A stretch of 56,671 bases of DNA from a virus (IMGVR_UViG_3300014838_000024:1-56671); one strand, 5' to 3'. Positions 25,604 through 36,882 are shown, counted from the stretch's first letter. Numbers and translations: made by a program. Notes: generated from the sequence alone by a model not told the origin.

Positions 25604-28600
25604 ATGACTGACGTGTCTGACCTCATCAATACTGCTGCGAATGGTCCTGCTCCGAGTGTAGACGCTCCTGCTCCTCCAACTAATCCTGGGCAAGAGAAGC
25701 TTGGAGCCCTCATGAAGGGGCTTCCTCAGCAGAAACAACAGGAAGTTGCTGCCACAGCTGACGCTAAGCGTGTCGCTCTCGGTGGTATGCCTGATGAGGA
25801 GACCTTTAAGAGCGCAGCTATTGCTCGTGTCACTGGTGCAGGTGTAGCCAGCGCCAATCCGATCGAGCATGACTTCGCTACGATGGCGTGGCCCGATGTC
25901 GAAGCCAAATATGGTCCAGAAGCTGCTTCAAATTTGCTTCATGCCACGACAAATTATCGCAATCTGTCGGTGGGAAATCGTGGAACCGATGGTCTCATTA
26001 GCGTCAGGACCAAAGACCTCTTCAAGAGTGCTGCTCTTGGTGCTGGTGAAATGGTTGGAGGCATTGGAGCTCTCGGTCTAAGTGGTCTCGATGCTATCGG
26101 TCGTCAGGTCGGTGCCGATACTCATATGGGTGTCTGGGCTTCAAAAGAGATCAAAGATGCCGCAGACCGGATTGAAGGCACAGAGAGTCCTTATCTCAGG
26201 AACCTTCGTAAAGCGAACCAAGAAAAGGGAGAACTTAATACTCGAGATAATGCTGCTCAAGCTGAAATCGACAAGGCCAATGGCGATGGAGAAATCGTCT
26301 CTGGTTTGAAGGAAATTGGTCGGAACGCTCTCGATAGTTTTGGAAATGTGATCGAAAATCCAACGCTCTTGAGCGATGCTTCTGCTGGTGCTCTTGGTTC
26401 AGTTGTAGCTGGTGGTCCCATTGCCAAAGGCGTTGGCTTGACTGGGAAAATCATTGCTCCTGCGGTTGAGAAAGCTGCGACTTTGGGTCTTGGAGGTGTC
26501 TCCAAAGGCATGGTCGCACTTAACGAAGCTGGTGCTCCGAGAGCTGCGCAACTTTTGGGTGATGCAGCCTCGGGTGTGGGTAAAGTTGGGAAGTATCTTC
26601 CTGGTGAAGAGAGCATTGGTGTCGGAGCGATGTTTGGTGGTGGATCCTACCAACAGACGGCTGCGAATATCGCTTCGATGGATCCTGAAGAACTTAAAGC
26701 GAAGTCTCCCTATTTCAGAGAGCTTCTCGCCAAGGGTATGAGCCCTGAAGACGCTCAGGCTCAAGTGGCTGACAAAGCTGGCCAAATGGCAGGTGCAATC
26801 GCTGCTCCTGCTGGCATGGTGGCCGGTGCCCTTGCCAAGAGTGTGATCAAGAGCCCCTTCACTTCGGAAAGCCTCCCGGATGCTGCCTACAATGTTGTGA
26901 AAAGCACGGGTGAGCAGGCTCTTCAAGGTGGTGCTGGTCAGGCTGCAAATAACGTAGGTGAGCAGCAATATGCTGACCCAAACAAAGATCTCACCCAAGG
27001 TGTCGGTGAGGCTATGGGTTCAAGCCTTGCGGGTGGTCTCGGTGCAGGTGTGGTAATGGCTGCTCCTGGAGCAGCTGTTCATACTGCTGGCGTGGCTAAA
27101 GACGCAGTGAAAGCGAGCTTCAATGCTCGACTTGACAAACTGGCTGCTGCCAATGAGGCGAAGAACCCTTCTTCGGATGCGAACATCTCGGCTGCCAGTG
27201 CTGCTGCCAGTGAAGCCATGCAGGACCGAACTGCTCACGAGTCTCTCGCAGATGCAGTGATCAGAGCTCACACCAATGACGACATAACGCCAGAGAACCG
27301 TGCCAAAGATGTATCTCTGGCCGACAAGATCACAAGACTGGGTGTGTTCAGTTCCAAAGAAGTATCTTCTGAAGGGCTTGACCCTGAACTGAAGACTGAT
27401 CTGGATGGCACTACCAATCGGGTGGATGCTCTTCTGCACATGGCGAACAGCGTCAACGAGCATGGTGCCGACTCAATAGAGGGGCTTTCTGCTGCTCGTG
27501 AGCTGAACAAGTTCCTTGGGCACTATGAAGACCTGATCAATAGCGATCAGAGAGCCTTCGCTGCGATCGACGACCATGAACCTGCTGGAAAGCTGAACAA
27601 CGAGTTCAATGTGCTCGCTGATCATCTCATGAGCAATCCGACGATCCAAAAAGCCATGACTAAAGTTCGTGGTCTCTCGGAAGAAGCCATTACAAAGCTG
27701 GTCAATCCGATCACTGAGGAGAGCCTCAAGTCAGGTAAAGCCCAGACAGATGCTGAGAACATCGCTGGATTGGCGGCTATCGTTCCAGAGAATAGCAATC
27801 TGGACGCCATAAACTCAGTGTTGAAGCACGCCACTGAAGGTGGTGACGGCAAACTGCATCTTTCTGCGGAACAACACCAAGCTCTCCTGGCTGCATGGTC
27901 GCTGCTCACTGCGTCCAAAGATTCGATTGATCGCCAGAAAAAGATGGGCAACAAAAACCAGTTGAATTCAGTCTCCAGCGATGTGTTGTCAGAACCAGGG
28001 AAAAAAGGTGACACAGCCCTCTCAGCATTGGCGTTTACTAAGCGCATCTTCAATAACATGCGTGCAGGTAATGTGGACGCTGCTCGTCAGGAGCTTCGTA
28101 ATTTCGGCATGTTCACTGACCATATGGCTAACAAGTCTGATGCCGTGAACACCCACTATACCAATGGTGACGGAAAGTCGGTGCCCTTCAAGGCTCGTAA
28201 TTCCGAGACGAACGAATGGTACAAGTCCTATGCGCCTATAATTCATCCGAAGAATGCTGTTTCGGTTGAGCTCGCTCAGAGGATCAACCTCGAAGCCAAG
28301 CGAACCAATGACATCTACAACAATCTGACCAAGGCTTTTCCTGAACTAAAAGGAAAAGAAAAGAGCGTCGCTGACCTTCATCCCAACTTGATTGGAGATT
28401 CCAATGCAGTGGCTAAAGCGCATTCTAAGAATGAGCGGGTTCAACCGAAAACTGACAAGTCTGTGGTCCCCGTTGAAGCAGACGCTGAAGGAGCACCTGC
28501 CTCTATTGTTCCCGTTGGTTCCAGCGAAGCCGGATCTGCTCAGAAAGATGAAGCGCCGGCCCTTCTGAAGGCTCCTACGGTCGGCAAGAACTACATCGCA

Positions 28601-31600
28601 GCCGAGGGTGATGCTCCCTTTGGTTCAAAAGAAGAAGCCCACCAGGCGATCTTGGAAGTGGCTCATGACCCTGCGAAATACAATATCGAACCCGTCACCA
28701 CAGGCGAGGGGTTCATTGCCCACTTGAAGAACGAGTTCCAAGGCGAAGCGACAACCGGAACGAAGGATGTGCCGCCTGCGGCACAGGCTTCTGACGAGGG
28801 AGCGAAGCTTCCCACTGAGAGCGAACTCGCTAAAGCACATAAGTTTGAGGAAGGGCTTTCGAAGCTCACCCCTGACGAAGTGTGGGACAAATACAGCGCC
28901 TACCATGACAAGCATAACAATCGAGAACGCACTCCCTACGAGCAGCTGATCTGGGATGCTCTTGAGCGTGAGTACCTTCGTAGAAACCCTGAAGAAGCCA
29001 AGGTTTCCGAAGCGACACCCGATCGTTCTCTGGAGGTTGCGAAACCCAAGGCGGAGGCGTCTTCGCCGGAGCCGAAGGAGATTTTGAAAGCTCAAGAGAA
29101 AGTCGAGGGAGCTGAGGATCGAGCTAAACTATTTGAAGACACCAAACGCTCAGCGATCGCTGATGAATTGAGCGAGCTTTACGCCAAAGAAGACAAAAAA
29201 GGAAACATTCGCTCGAAGGCAGACGATGCTCGTATAAACGAGCTCGAAATGATGCACGAGGAGATGCTCCAAAACGACAAAGCCAAGGAGAAAACCAAGG
29301 ACGAGATCGAAGCCGAAGTCGAACCAATCAAAGAAGAAACCACTTCCAAGCCCACAACGACCGAGGACTTGTATCCTGATCTCGTTGGAACCAAGCAGGA
29401 AGATGGAAGCCCTCTCAAGAACTGGTTCCATGAAGCTTTTGAAGTGCCCAAGGACCACGAAGAGACGGGATCCAGGCTCCTGGGGCTCGAGAAGCCTTAT
29501 GAGGCTGTGCGCTACGCTCTGAGCTCTGACGAGCGCCTCAAAGAGTTCCTGGGCAAGGACAAGCGCCTTGCAGCACTCCCTTCCAATATTGCCCGAGCTT
29601 TCAAAGCGTATCTGGGTTTGGTTCCAGATATGCAAAAAATCATGGAAGATCGCTTAACAACCAAACTTGGGGATGTGAATGATCCAAAATCTCCTGGAGC
29701 AAACTTGCTCACAGGCAAGTCGAACCGTTGGGCTGAAACGAGAGTGTTTAATCTCGTTGAACAAAAGGAAGATGGCTCTTTCGCCTACAATAAGCAGCTG
29801 GCTGAACAGTCGATCATGGCTGGTCTTCATTGGCTTTTGGTATCAGATCGGTTCGCCTCCAAAATGGATGCCAATCTGGCTGGTGCGCTTACTGGAATCC
29901 CCTCAGACAAGGCTGACAGCTTCGTGGACCGGCTTGCTGTCGGACTCTCTCCACTTGAAGCAAAGCGTTCTCTTGCTGATCGGATCGTAAAGTTCTGGGG
30001 TCTCAAAGAGAACAAGAACGCTGATAACGGCCATACGCAGGGCATTGCCGAAGCCATGGCTGTTGAAGTGCTCAAAGCTCTGGAAGGGCTTTCGCTTCCC
30101 GATGAAGACGCTCCAAATGGGAGACAGGGCCTTCTAAAGGTCCAGAAGTTCTATGTTATGAGCGACGACTCACTCCAAACAGGGGATTACACGAAGACGC
30201 CCGGCACAAAAGTCGTAAGGTCGCTCCAGAGGATTATCTCGAACCTCGCAGTGGGTGATCTCCTTCATGCGGCTCCTTCATTGATTGAAGAAGCTGTGCT
30301 TAGAGAGCCTGAAGACAAGAACTATTATGGTGGCGACAAGATCAAGGTTCCCGACACTCAGATGAACAATCCGAGTGTGCGAAACACTCGTGCCGACAAA
30401 GAGCAAATCGAGAAGTCCAACGCTGAGCCGCACTACCTGAACACCCACATGCACGATCTCTATACAGCCATTGGAAACTCTGGGCTTCTGGATCTGTTTG
30501 GTGGTGGAAGCGACCTTCAAGAGCGTATCGAAAAAGGCACCATCAACAACGAGCACGCTTCCAGTTTGGATGGCAAGAACACAACTGTAAGGTCTGCCTG
30601 GGAAGCCCTCCAGAACCGTGTCTCCGAGATGAAAACGAGGCCCTTGGGTCTCGAGGAAGCGATCCATTACGCCAACAACATCAGTGCGATTGGTCGTTTG
30701 CAGCAATTGGGAGGCCAGACTCCTCAAGGGAGCAAGCTTATTCGTGCAGCAATTTTGCCGACTTGGAGCAACTTGGATCTTCGTGCAGGCGGCGAAGGAA
30801 AAGCAGACCATCTCAAATTTTGGACGATGGGTCTCGCTCAGGCGCTTGGTGTGAAGATCCACACACTCGATCCTTTCGACGCTCAAGGCACGTCTGGGAA
30901 CACGCTCAACGAGAAGGTGAACCACCTGATCGAGAACAGGTTCTCGAAGAGCATCGAAATGCTCCAGGACCATCTGAACAACAGCAATAAATTCTCGTCT
31001 CTGGATTTTGTGGATCAGCTCAAGAGCGACTTTGCTGGAGCCAAGGATGAAGGTGCTTCGCTCACTGAAAATGCTGTGCAAGCCCTCCTTGAGCACGCTC
31101 GTTGGCTCAATTCTTCAGATGAAGAGAAAGCCAACTTCAAGACTTCGCTTTATGTCGAAGCCGATGGTGTGACGAACGGTCTGGCCAACGCTATCCATTT
31201 GCTCTCCACAGGACGCTTTACGTCAGAAGAGTTCACTCGCTTGGCCAGAGCAGGGCACTTCTTTGATGGAACCAAAACCATGAACGAGCATCGTGCTCGA
31301 GATGGTGTGGATCTCTATGAGCAAGCGTCTGAGAGGCAACAAAAGCACCTCGACGACATGTATGATCGCTATGATCAGAAGAATCCAGACGTTACCAGGC
31401 AAATGGATAACGTGAACACGGTCTTGGGTCGTCTTGTGAAGGGTGTCAGGTTCGATCCCACCACTGGCGACGTAGACGTGAGCCGTGATGTCACCAAGAA
31501 CCCCGCTACAATCACAGTCTATGGTTCTGGACCTAAAGGCATTGCTTCCAAACTCACGGACAATCTGGTTCGAAAGCTCTATGAGAAGTTCTCAGACGCT

Positions 31601-34600
31601 GCTGAGATTCTCCATGACCATCCTGAAGCTGACATACATGAAGCTCTGATGGGTAAGGGCGCTACTGTTGACGACTTGAAAAAGTTTCAAGATGCCTTCA
31701 ATCAGCTTCTAACCCGAAAGACCGACAAGAATTTTGGCTCACTGTCTATGGTGAATACCGGCCATGAGCCAATCGACTTTTCAAAGTTCACTAAGAAAGA
31801 CTTTGTGGACTTTTCCTTGAGCAAAGCCGCCTTCGAAAACATCCAGACGAATGTCCACCACTTGTTTGTTGATCCAATGGTGAAGGGGATCAATGACACC
31901 GTAGGTAAACCGCTCCTTAACTCCAAGAAGGCTATCCAGAAGGCTTCTCAAGTTCAGTCAATAGTTCTCGAGCACCTATTCAAAGCCGCTGTTGCAAAGC
32001 TTCAAGCAGAGAAAGCCAAGGATCCGACCTACTCACCGACAGATGGTATCTCTCAAAACGAGACTGATGCGATCCAAAGAGAGCTTCTAAAGAAGTTCCC
32101 TATGATTGAGGCTCCTGGTCAGAGGTTCTTTCCGGTTGGAAGAGACACTTCGGATGTGAAGAACGTGACGAGCTCAGGGCTCGATGGTGCGTTCAAGACG
32201 AATGTACAAATTCATGGCCCTTCAGATGGTGGTGTGAAGGTTCTCGCCACGGTCAATGTGGGTATGGGTGATGGCAAGACCATGCAGACGGCCATCAACA
32301 AATATGGTGTCGGTGGTCTCCATGTGTTCGACGGAAATAATCTGGCTCTCGACAAAATCGCTGACGGTAGCCAAAAAATGAACCAGGCTGTCTCTGACGC
32401 TTGGCAGGGAAACTCGATCCGAGCTGTGCTGAAGAGTTTCGAAATTGCGAACTCCAATATTACAGCAGATATGTTTGATAAGAATCTAAATCTTCGCAGC
32501 AAAATTAGTGAAGTTCTCTTTGGTGAAGATTCGCACTTGGTAGATGGAGGCACGCTCAAAGCCGCTTTCGATACTCTCAGAGATACTCTCGGCGCTTTCG
32601 CTGACAGTGTGGACGATCGCCATCAAGTCATGCACGAGTTCGAGAGCCATATCGACAACATGGCAGGAGCCCAAGAATCTTATAAGAGCCCTGGTATTGC
32701 TCTCACTGGTTCACACGAAGACATTGCCAACAGAATGAACGCCCGTCTTGATGAGGTTCAACAAGAGAACACTAAGAAACGCAACCAAACCAAAGAAAAA
32801 GAGATCTCGCTCAAAAACGCCAAAGATCTCGAAGCCGTTATGGACAGCGTGGAATTCTCTCCCGAGCAAAATCTCATCATGCGTGAGGTCGATCGCTCTG
32901 GAGCTCTCAAGGACTACGCGATCAAGACTGGCGACTTTGATGGCGCTTCTGAAAACACGCAAGGCTTCATCGACGTAACCAACAAAGTGATCCACCTAAT
33001 CAGCCCCACGGCTGAGACGATCACTCACGAAGCGATCCATGCTGCGACCTTCAATAAGGTGCTTGCCCATTACGAAGGCCAAGACCTTGGCCCAAGGTCG
33101 AGAGAGATCCAAAAGGCAGTGGGCAATCTCGAAAAGCTGATGGATCAGTTCTTGAAACTGAACATCGCTGACGTGGGAGAAAACCAGCATTCCTACAGAG
33201 ACGCTGTGGCTGCGATCAACGAATATCGCAACGACGTTGATACACCTCTGAACAAAGCCCGTGCTCTCAATGAGTTTATGGCTTGGAGCTTGTCGAACCA
33301 AGGACTTGTAGACACCCTTAAAGGTGTGCCTGTTCATTTCTTGGTTCAAATGGCCAAGAATGTCTGGGAACAGATCAAAAATATCGTCTTTGGTTCGAAG
33401 CTTGATGTGTCGAAGGCTTACGCCCATGTGCTGTTTAATACGGCGATAATCGCTCGTGAACAGCCGACTGTGGCTGATCTGAACCGAAAGGTTATGCTCT
33501 TCCAGAACAGCACTTATGGCACTGACGCTCGTTTGAGTGGGTTCAACAAGACCTTCAGCGATATGTTCTCTCGCTTCCTCAAAGAAGACGACACGATTAA
33601 AACCAGAGCCACCGCTCTCGTAAAGAGCAACACAGATGCTGCTGATCTAATGGCCATGGCCAATGCTCAGGGCTTCTATATGGATCAACAAGCGAGAGGC
33701 GTCTTTACAAAGGTTGTGAGTGCTCTCGCTTCTAAAATGACGCTCGATCCCAATTCGCTGGTCGCTATAAGCGAGCTTTATCAGCACGTTTCGGAGAACT
33801 TGACTTCGGACATGCTCATGGATCCGAACATCGTTGATCAGCAACAAGCTGGAGAGCTCGCCAAACGCAAGTACGACATGCTCATGGGAAATGCTGGCTC
33901 TAGAAAAGACGCACAGGGACGCTCTTCCTTGATGCCGGTGTTCTTGGGTCTCTCGCTCGTGGACGATGGCCTTCGAGATGCTCTTCGTCAGATGGATCTT
34001 CCCAAGGGTGAAAAGCACTTGGGCGGCACCACGAACGATTGGCTGAGAAATACTGCAAACGACCAACTTCAAGGTATGAGCGAGATCTTCGCAGGGCAGG
34101 GCAAAGCCAAAAACGTCCAGGATGCGATCGACAATCTCACCAAACAAATTGGCAAGACAGCTTTAGATGCAAATTCTGCAATGGAGCAGCTCGCTCTCGC
34201 ACCCAATGCAGGGATCAACCGAGCCAACGAAATATTCGTGGATTTCGTGGGCCGTGTGGTTGACGTGGTGAGAGACCAAAACCAAAAAATTCAATCCGAC
34301 CCAACAAAAAGCAATTTCGTCAAGAAAGCTGCTGACATTGCTGAGTTCGTGGCGAACTTCGCCACTCAGGAAGGAGGCGAACGTATTGCTGAAGGTGTGA
34401 CGACCTTTATGAACAAACTCACCAACAAAAATTGGAGAGATGTCCAAGAGATCGTGTCTGAAATCACTGGACGCTCGCAGAGCAATGGTGGTCCCTACGA
34501 TTACATAAAGCTGGCGTCTACGATGATCGGCCAAGTGCGTCAGCAATATCGGGATCACTTCCCGGAACTTTTCAACGAGCAATTTAAGCGCAAACTCGAA

Positions 34601-36868
34601 AAGAACGAACAAAGCAACATGCACTTGAGCATGGGTAGAACCGATCTTGCGGCTCTCCTGAGCTCTGGATCACACTCTTCCAAAGACGTGCTCAATATGC
34701 TGCATGACGAGAGGGCTTCGAACAGGGAAATTCGTGTTCTCGAGACTTCTCTCAAGGCCCAGGATCCCCAGCATTTCGACAAGGTGCAAGCGAAAGCCCA
34801 GCAACTTGCTGATCACATGGTCAATCGCACCCAGGGCAAGAACCTGCTTCTTAATGCCCAGGCCGTGAGCGATCTCTTGCAGGAGAGCCCCCGTGTAAAT
34901 CGGGTCAAGCCCGACAAGGCTTATGTGGATAATGTGGACAGGCTGACGACGCTCTATGCGTTGAACAAGCTTCCCCCCGAAGTGAGAAAATCCATGAGAT
35001 CCTTGGTTCAATCTGAACCGGATGGCATGAACTTCGTGCTCAGTTACCTGAAGGGAAATCGTTCAGACGAAACCAAAAAAGCCACAGGCATGGCTCTCTA
35101 CAACTCGAGGAAAGGTTATATTCCCTCTGTGCAACAAGAGGGTGTGAGTCTTCGTGTCGCAAAAGACAGCGAAGCTGGTCCTTTGCTCGCTCAAAGCTAT
35201 GTTCGGATTGGAGACTATAAAGGCTCCAAAGCCGAAGAGAATTACAGCACCATGGGGTACTACTACGCACCTGTTTCGAACAGAGCCGGGTTCTCCCAGG
35301 GTATCATCCAAAACGCTGCTCACACCTCGGGTGGCGTAGAAGTAGCCACAGGCAAGTCTATGGGCCTCACTGGTGGGCGGATCACAAATCCGGCAGCTGT
35401 CGAGCGTATTTCCAAACAACTCGCCAGGGAAGGCTCCCAGACCACTGAGAACCTACAGCCTATTTTCAACGACAAGGGCAAGCTAGTCGCCTACGAGCGA
35501 AGCATTGATCCGACGCAACTTAGTGCTTTGAATCAAGACACTCACATGGGCCGCATGATTGGTGTCTGGCAGGGTCGTCAGGTCGAAGAAGGGCTTACCC
35601 AAGAGTTCAATAAAAGCTTCGTTGATGTGCTTCACGATAACTACAAGAACGCTTCCAAAGATGAGAAGCAGGGCTATGTTGATCTCAATGATCCAAAATC
35701 CTGGGGTAACGACAAAGTGAACTTGGACGCTCTGCATTTGATGACGCCTGAGACCAGGGAATACATCAAAGACAAGTTTGGCGAACAGTTCATGGTTCGT
35801 CGGGATCTTATCAATGATGCGATCGGCTATCGCAAAGCGACTATCGGAGACGCCTGGACAGGAAACTGTCGCTGGAGCGATGAGACCCAGGCGGGTGTGA
35901 GAAATCTTTGCATGAGTGTCTTTGGAAACAAGGCTTATGCTCAGATGGTCAATTCTGAGAACGATTGGAAATACCTCGTTCGAGAAGCCAAGACCAACAT
36001 CGTGGTGAAGAGCGTTATCGTGCCTTTGGCAAACTTCGCTTCCAACTTGTTGCAGCTGGCTTCTCGTGGTGTGCCAATGGCTCACATGGCGACGAGCATC
36101 CCCAAGAAGATCGCTGAGGCTGAGGCTTACCAAAAGGGACGTTTGGCCCTCATGAAAGCCGAAGGACAACTTCGTGCAGCCGAGGGAGCTCAGGACTTCA
36201 CTGCTCAGCTTAAACTCAAAAACAAGATTGAAGCGATCAACGACAGGTTCACACGTCTCTCGATATGGCCTTTGATCAAAGCAGGTGAGTTCGGTTCGAT
36301 CTCACATAGCGACATGTCGAAGGACGATCAGATGCTCACTGGTGGTCGGCTTCATGATTATGTGGATAAGCAGATCTCGAAGCTGCCTAAAGCCGTCCAG
36401 AACGCTGGGGACCTGGCGCTCATTGGCAAAGACACGGCTCTCTTCCAGGGTCTTGCGAAGTCTGTCGAGTATGGAGACTTCCTCGGCAAAGCGATCCAAT
36501 ACGATCACTATGTCAACAAGAAAGGCTTCACAGAGAAACAAGCTTTGGCCCGGATCACTGAGGAATACGTGAACTTCGATCGGCTTCCCGGCAGATCCCG
36601 TGGGTATCTCGATGAAATGGGCATGATGTGGTTCTTCAATTTCAAACTTCGAACCACGAAGGTTGCTCTCTCGATGCTCAGAGAGAACCCTCTTCAGGCT
36701 TTGATCGGGACAATGATGCCTGCTCACCAGCTGGGACTTGGAACGCCCTTTGCGGATAACATCGTCTCCAAGACTTTCGCTGGACATCTGGGGTATTCGC
36801 TTGGACCGGCCATGATGTTGCACTCGCCAATGCTGAACCCTCTTGCACATTTGCTCGGGAAGCTCTGA
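25604..36868 (+). CDS. N4-like virion RNA polymerase (giant, with embedded zincin motif)
   Basis: 3754 residues. In N4 the homologue is packaged, injected with the DNA and transcribes early genes from hairpin promoters. The T7-like core is readable: SAIGR (1694-1698) followed by PQGS, motif A AYxEADG-type YVEADGVTNG with D1854, motif B R1961/K1965/Y1973-G in SRDVTKNPATITVYGS (same 4 and 8 spacing as T7 R627/K631/Y639), and motif C LHVFDG with D2243. The N-terminal ~500 residues have several Gly/Ala hydrophobic stretches, perhaps for membrane passage. Residues 1000-1360 are acidic and Lys/Glu-rich. Beyond the polymerase is THEAIH (H2475, E2476, H2479) with a candidate third ligand E2557 (NEFMAW), a zincin-like signature. 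The C-terminal 1200 residues are helical and unassigned. Confidence 0.92.
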   Translation: MTDVSDLINTAANGPAPSVDAPAPPTNPGQEKLGALMKGLPQQKQQEVAATADAKRVALGGMPDEETFKSAAIARVTGAGVASANPIEHDFATMAWPDVEAKYGPEAASNLLHATTNYRNLSVGNRGTDGLISVRTKDLFKSAALGAGEMVGGIGALGLSGLDAIGRQVGADTHMGVWASKEIKDAADRIEGTESPYLRNLRKANQEKGELNTRDNAAQAEIDKANGDGEIVSGLKEIGRNALDSFGNVIENPTLLSDASAGALGSVVAGGPIAKGVGLTGKIIAPAVEKAATLGLGGVSKGMVALNEAGAPRAAQLLGDAASGVGKVGKYLPGEESIGVGAMFGGGSYQQTAANIASMDPEELKAKSPYFRELLAKGMSPEDAQAQVADKAGQMAGAIAAPAGMVAGALAKSVIKSPFTSESLPDAAYNVVKSTGEQALQGGAGQAANNVGEQQYADPNKDLTQGVGEAMGSSLAGGLGAGVVMAAPGAAVHTAGVAKDAVKASFNARLDKLAAANEAKNPSSDANISAASAAASEAMQDRTAHESLADAVIRAHTNDDITPENRAKDVSLADKITRLGVFSSKEVSSEGLDPELKTDLDGTTNRVDALLHMANSVNEHGADSIEGLSAARELNKFLGHYEDLINSDQRAFAAIDDHEPAGKLNNEFNVLADHLMSNPTIQKAMTKVRGLSEEAITKLVNPITEESLKSGKAQTDAENIAGLAAIVPENSNLDAINSVLKHATEGGDGKLHLSAEQHQALLAAWSLLTASKDSIDRQKKMGNKNQLNSVSSDVLSEPGKKGDTALSALAFTKRIFNNMRAGNVDAARQELRNFGMFTDHMANKSDAVNTHYTNGDGKSVPFKARNSETNEWYKSYAPIIHPKNAVSVELAQRINLEAKRTNDIYNNLTKAFPELKGKEKSVADLHPNLIGDSNAVAKAHSKNERVQPKTDKSVVPVEADAEGAPASIVPVGSSEAGSAQKDEAPALLKAPTVGKNYIAAEGDAPFGSKEEAHQAILEVAHDPAKYNIEPVTTGEGFIAHLKNEFQGEATTGTKDVPPAAQASDEGAKLPTESELAKAHKFEEGLSKLTPDEVWDKYSAYHDKHNNRERTPYEQLIWDALEREYLRRNPEEAKVSEATPDRSLEVAKPKAEASSPEPKEILKAQEKVEGAEDRAKLFEDTKRSAIADELSELYAKEDKKGNIRSKADDARINELEMMHEEMLQNDKAKEKTKDEIEAEVEPIKEETTSKPTTTEDLYPDLVGTKQEDGSPLKNWFHEAFEVPKDHEETGSRLLGLEKPYEAVRYALSSDERLKEFLGKDKRLAALPSNIARAFKAYLGLVPDMQKIMEDRLTTKLGDVNDPKSPGANLLTGKSNRWAETRVFNLVEQKEDGSFAYNKQLAEQSIMAGLHWLLVSDRFASKMDANLAGALTGIPSDKADSFVDRLAVGLSPLEAKRSLADRIVKFWGLKENKNADNGHTQGIAEAMAVEVLKALEGLSLPDEDAPNGRQGLLKVQKFYVMSDDSLQTGDYTKTPGTKVVRSLQRIISNLAVGDLLHAAPSLIEEAVLREPEDKNYYGGDKIKVPDTQMNNPSVRNTRADKEQIEKSNAEPHYLNTHMHDLYTAIGNSGLLDLFGGGSDLQERIEKGTINNEHASSLDGKNTTVRSAWEALQNRVSEMKTRPLGLEEAIHYANNISAIGRLQQLGGQTPQGSKLIRAAILPTWSNLDLRAGGEGKADHLKFWTMGLAQALGVKIHTLDPFDAQGTSGNTLNEKVNHLIENRFSKSIEMLQDHLNNSNKFSSLDFVDQLKSDFAGAKDEGASLTENAVQALLEHARWLNSSDEEKANFKTSLYVEADGVTNGLANAIHLLSTGRFTSEEFTRLARAGHFFDGTKTMNEHRARDGVDLYEQASERQQKHLDDMYDRYDQKNPDVTRQMDNVNTVLGRLVKGVRFDPTTGDVDVSRDVTKNPATITVYGSGPKGIASKLTDNLVRKLYEKFSDAAEILHDHPEADIHEALMGKGATVDDLKKFQDAFNQLLTRKTDKNFGSLSMVNTGHEPIDFSKFTKKDFVDFSLSKAAFENIQTNVHHLFVDPMVKGINDTVGKPLLNSKKAIQKASQVQSIVLEHLFKAAVAKLQAEKAKDPTYSPTDGISQNETDAIQRELLKKFPMIEAPGQRFFPVGRDTSDVKNVTSSGLDGAFKTNVQIHGPSDGGVKVLATVNVGMGDGKTMQTAINKYGVGGLHVFDGNNLALDKIADGSQKMNQAVSDAWQGNSIRAVLKSFEIANSNITADMFDKNLNLRSKISEVLFGEDSHLVDGGTLKAAFDTLRDTLGAFADSVDDRHQVMHEFESHIDNMAGAQESYKSPGIALTGSHEDIANRMNARLDEVQQENTKKRNQTKEKEISLKNAKDLEAVMDSVEFSPEQNLIMREVDRSGALKDYAIKTGDFDGASENTQGFIDVTNKVIHLISPTAETITHEAIHAATFNKVLAHYEGQDLGPRSREIQKAVGNLEKLMDQFLKLNIADVGENQHSYRDAVAAINEYRNDVDTPLNKARALNEFMAWSLSNQGLVDTLKGVPVHFLVQMAKNVWEQIKNIVFGSKLDVSKAYAHVLFNTAIIAREQPTVADLNRKVMLFQNSTYGTDARLSGFNKTFSDMFSRFLKEDDTIKTRATALVKSNTDAADLMAMANAQGFYMDQQARGVFTKVVSALASKMTLDPNSLVAISELYQHVSENLTSDMLMDPNIVDQQQAGELAKRKYDMLMGNAGSRKDAQGRSSLMPVFLGLSLVDDGLRDALRQMDLPKGEKHLGGTTNDWLRNTANDQLQGMSEIFAGQGKAKNVQDAIDNLTKQIGKTALDANSAMEQLALAPNAGINRANEIFVDFVGRVVDVVRDQNQKIQSDPTKSNFVKKAADIAEFVANFATQEGGERIAEGVTTFMNKLTNKNWRDVQEIVSEITGRSQSNGGPYDYIKLASTMIGQVRQQYRDHFPELFNEQFKRKLEKNEQSNMHLSMGRTDLAALLSSGSHSSKDVLNMLHDERASNREIRVLETSLKAQDPQHFDKVQAKAQQLADHMVNRTQGKNLLLNAQAVSDLLQESPRVNRVKPDKAYVDNVDRLTTLYALNKLPPEVRKSMRSLVQSEPDGMNFVLSYLKGNRSDETKKATGMALYNSRKGYIPSVQQEGVSLRVAKDSEAGPLLAQSYVRIGDYKGSKAEENYSTMGYYYAPVSNRAGFSQGIIQNAAHTSGGVEVATGKSMGLTGGRITNPAAVERISKQLAREGSQTTENLQPIFNDKGKLVAYERSIDPTQLSALNQDTHMGRMIGVWQGRQVEEGLTQEFNKSFVDVLHDNYKNASKDEKQGYVDLNDPKSWGNDKVNLDALHLMTPETREYIKDKFGEQFMVRRDLINDAIGYRKATIGDAWTGNCRWSDETQAGVRNLCMSVFGNKAYAQMVNSENDWKYLVREAKTNIVVKSVIVPLANFASNLLQLASRGVPMAHMATSIPKKIAEAEAYQKGRLALMKAEGQLRAAEGAQDFTAQLKLKNKIEAINDRFTRLSIWPLIKAGEFGSISHSDMSKDDQMLTGGRLHDYVDKQISKLPKAVQNAGDLALIGKDTALFQGLAKSVEYGDFLGKAIQYDHYVNKKGFTEKQALARITEEYVNFDRLPGRSRGYLDEMGMMWFFNFKLRTTKVALSMLRENPLQALIGTMMPAHQLGLGTPFADNIVSKTFAGHLGYSLGPAMMLHSPMLNPLAHLLGKL

Positions 36869-36882
36869 ACGGGTGCTGACAT

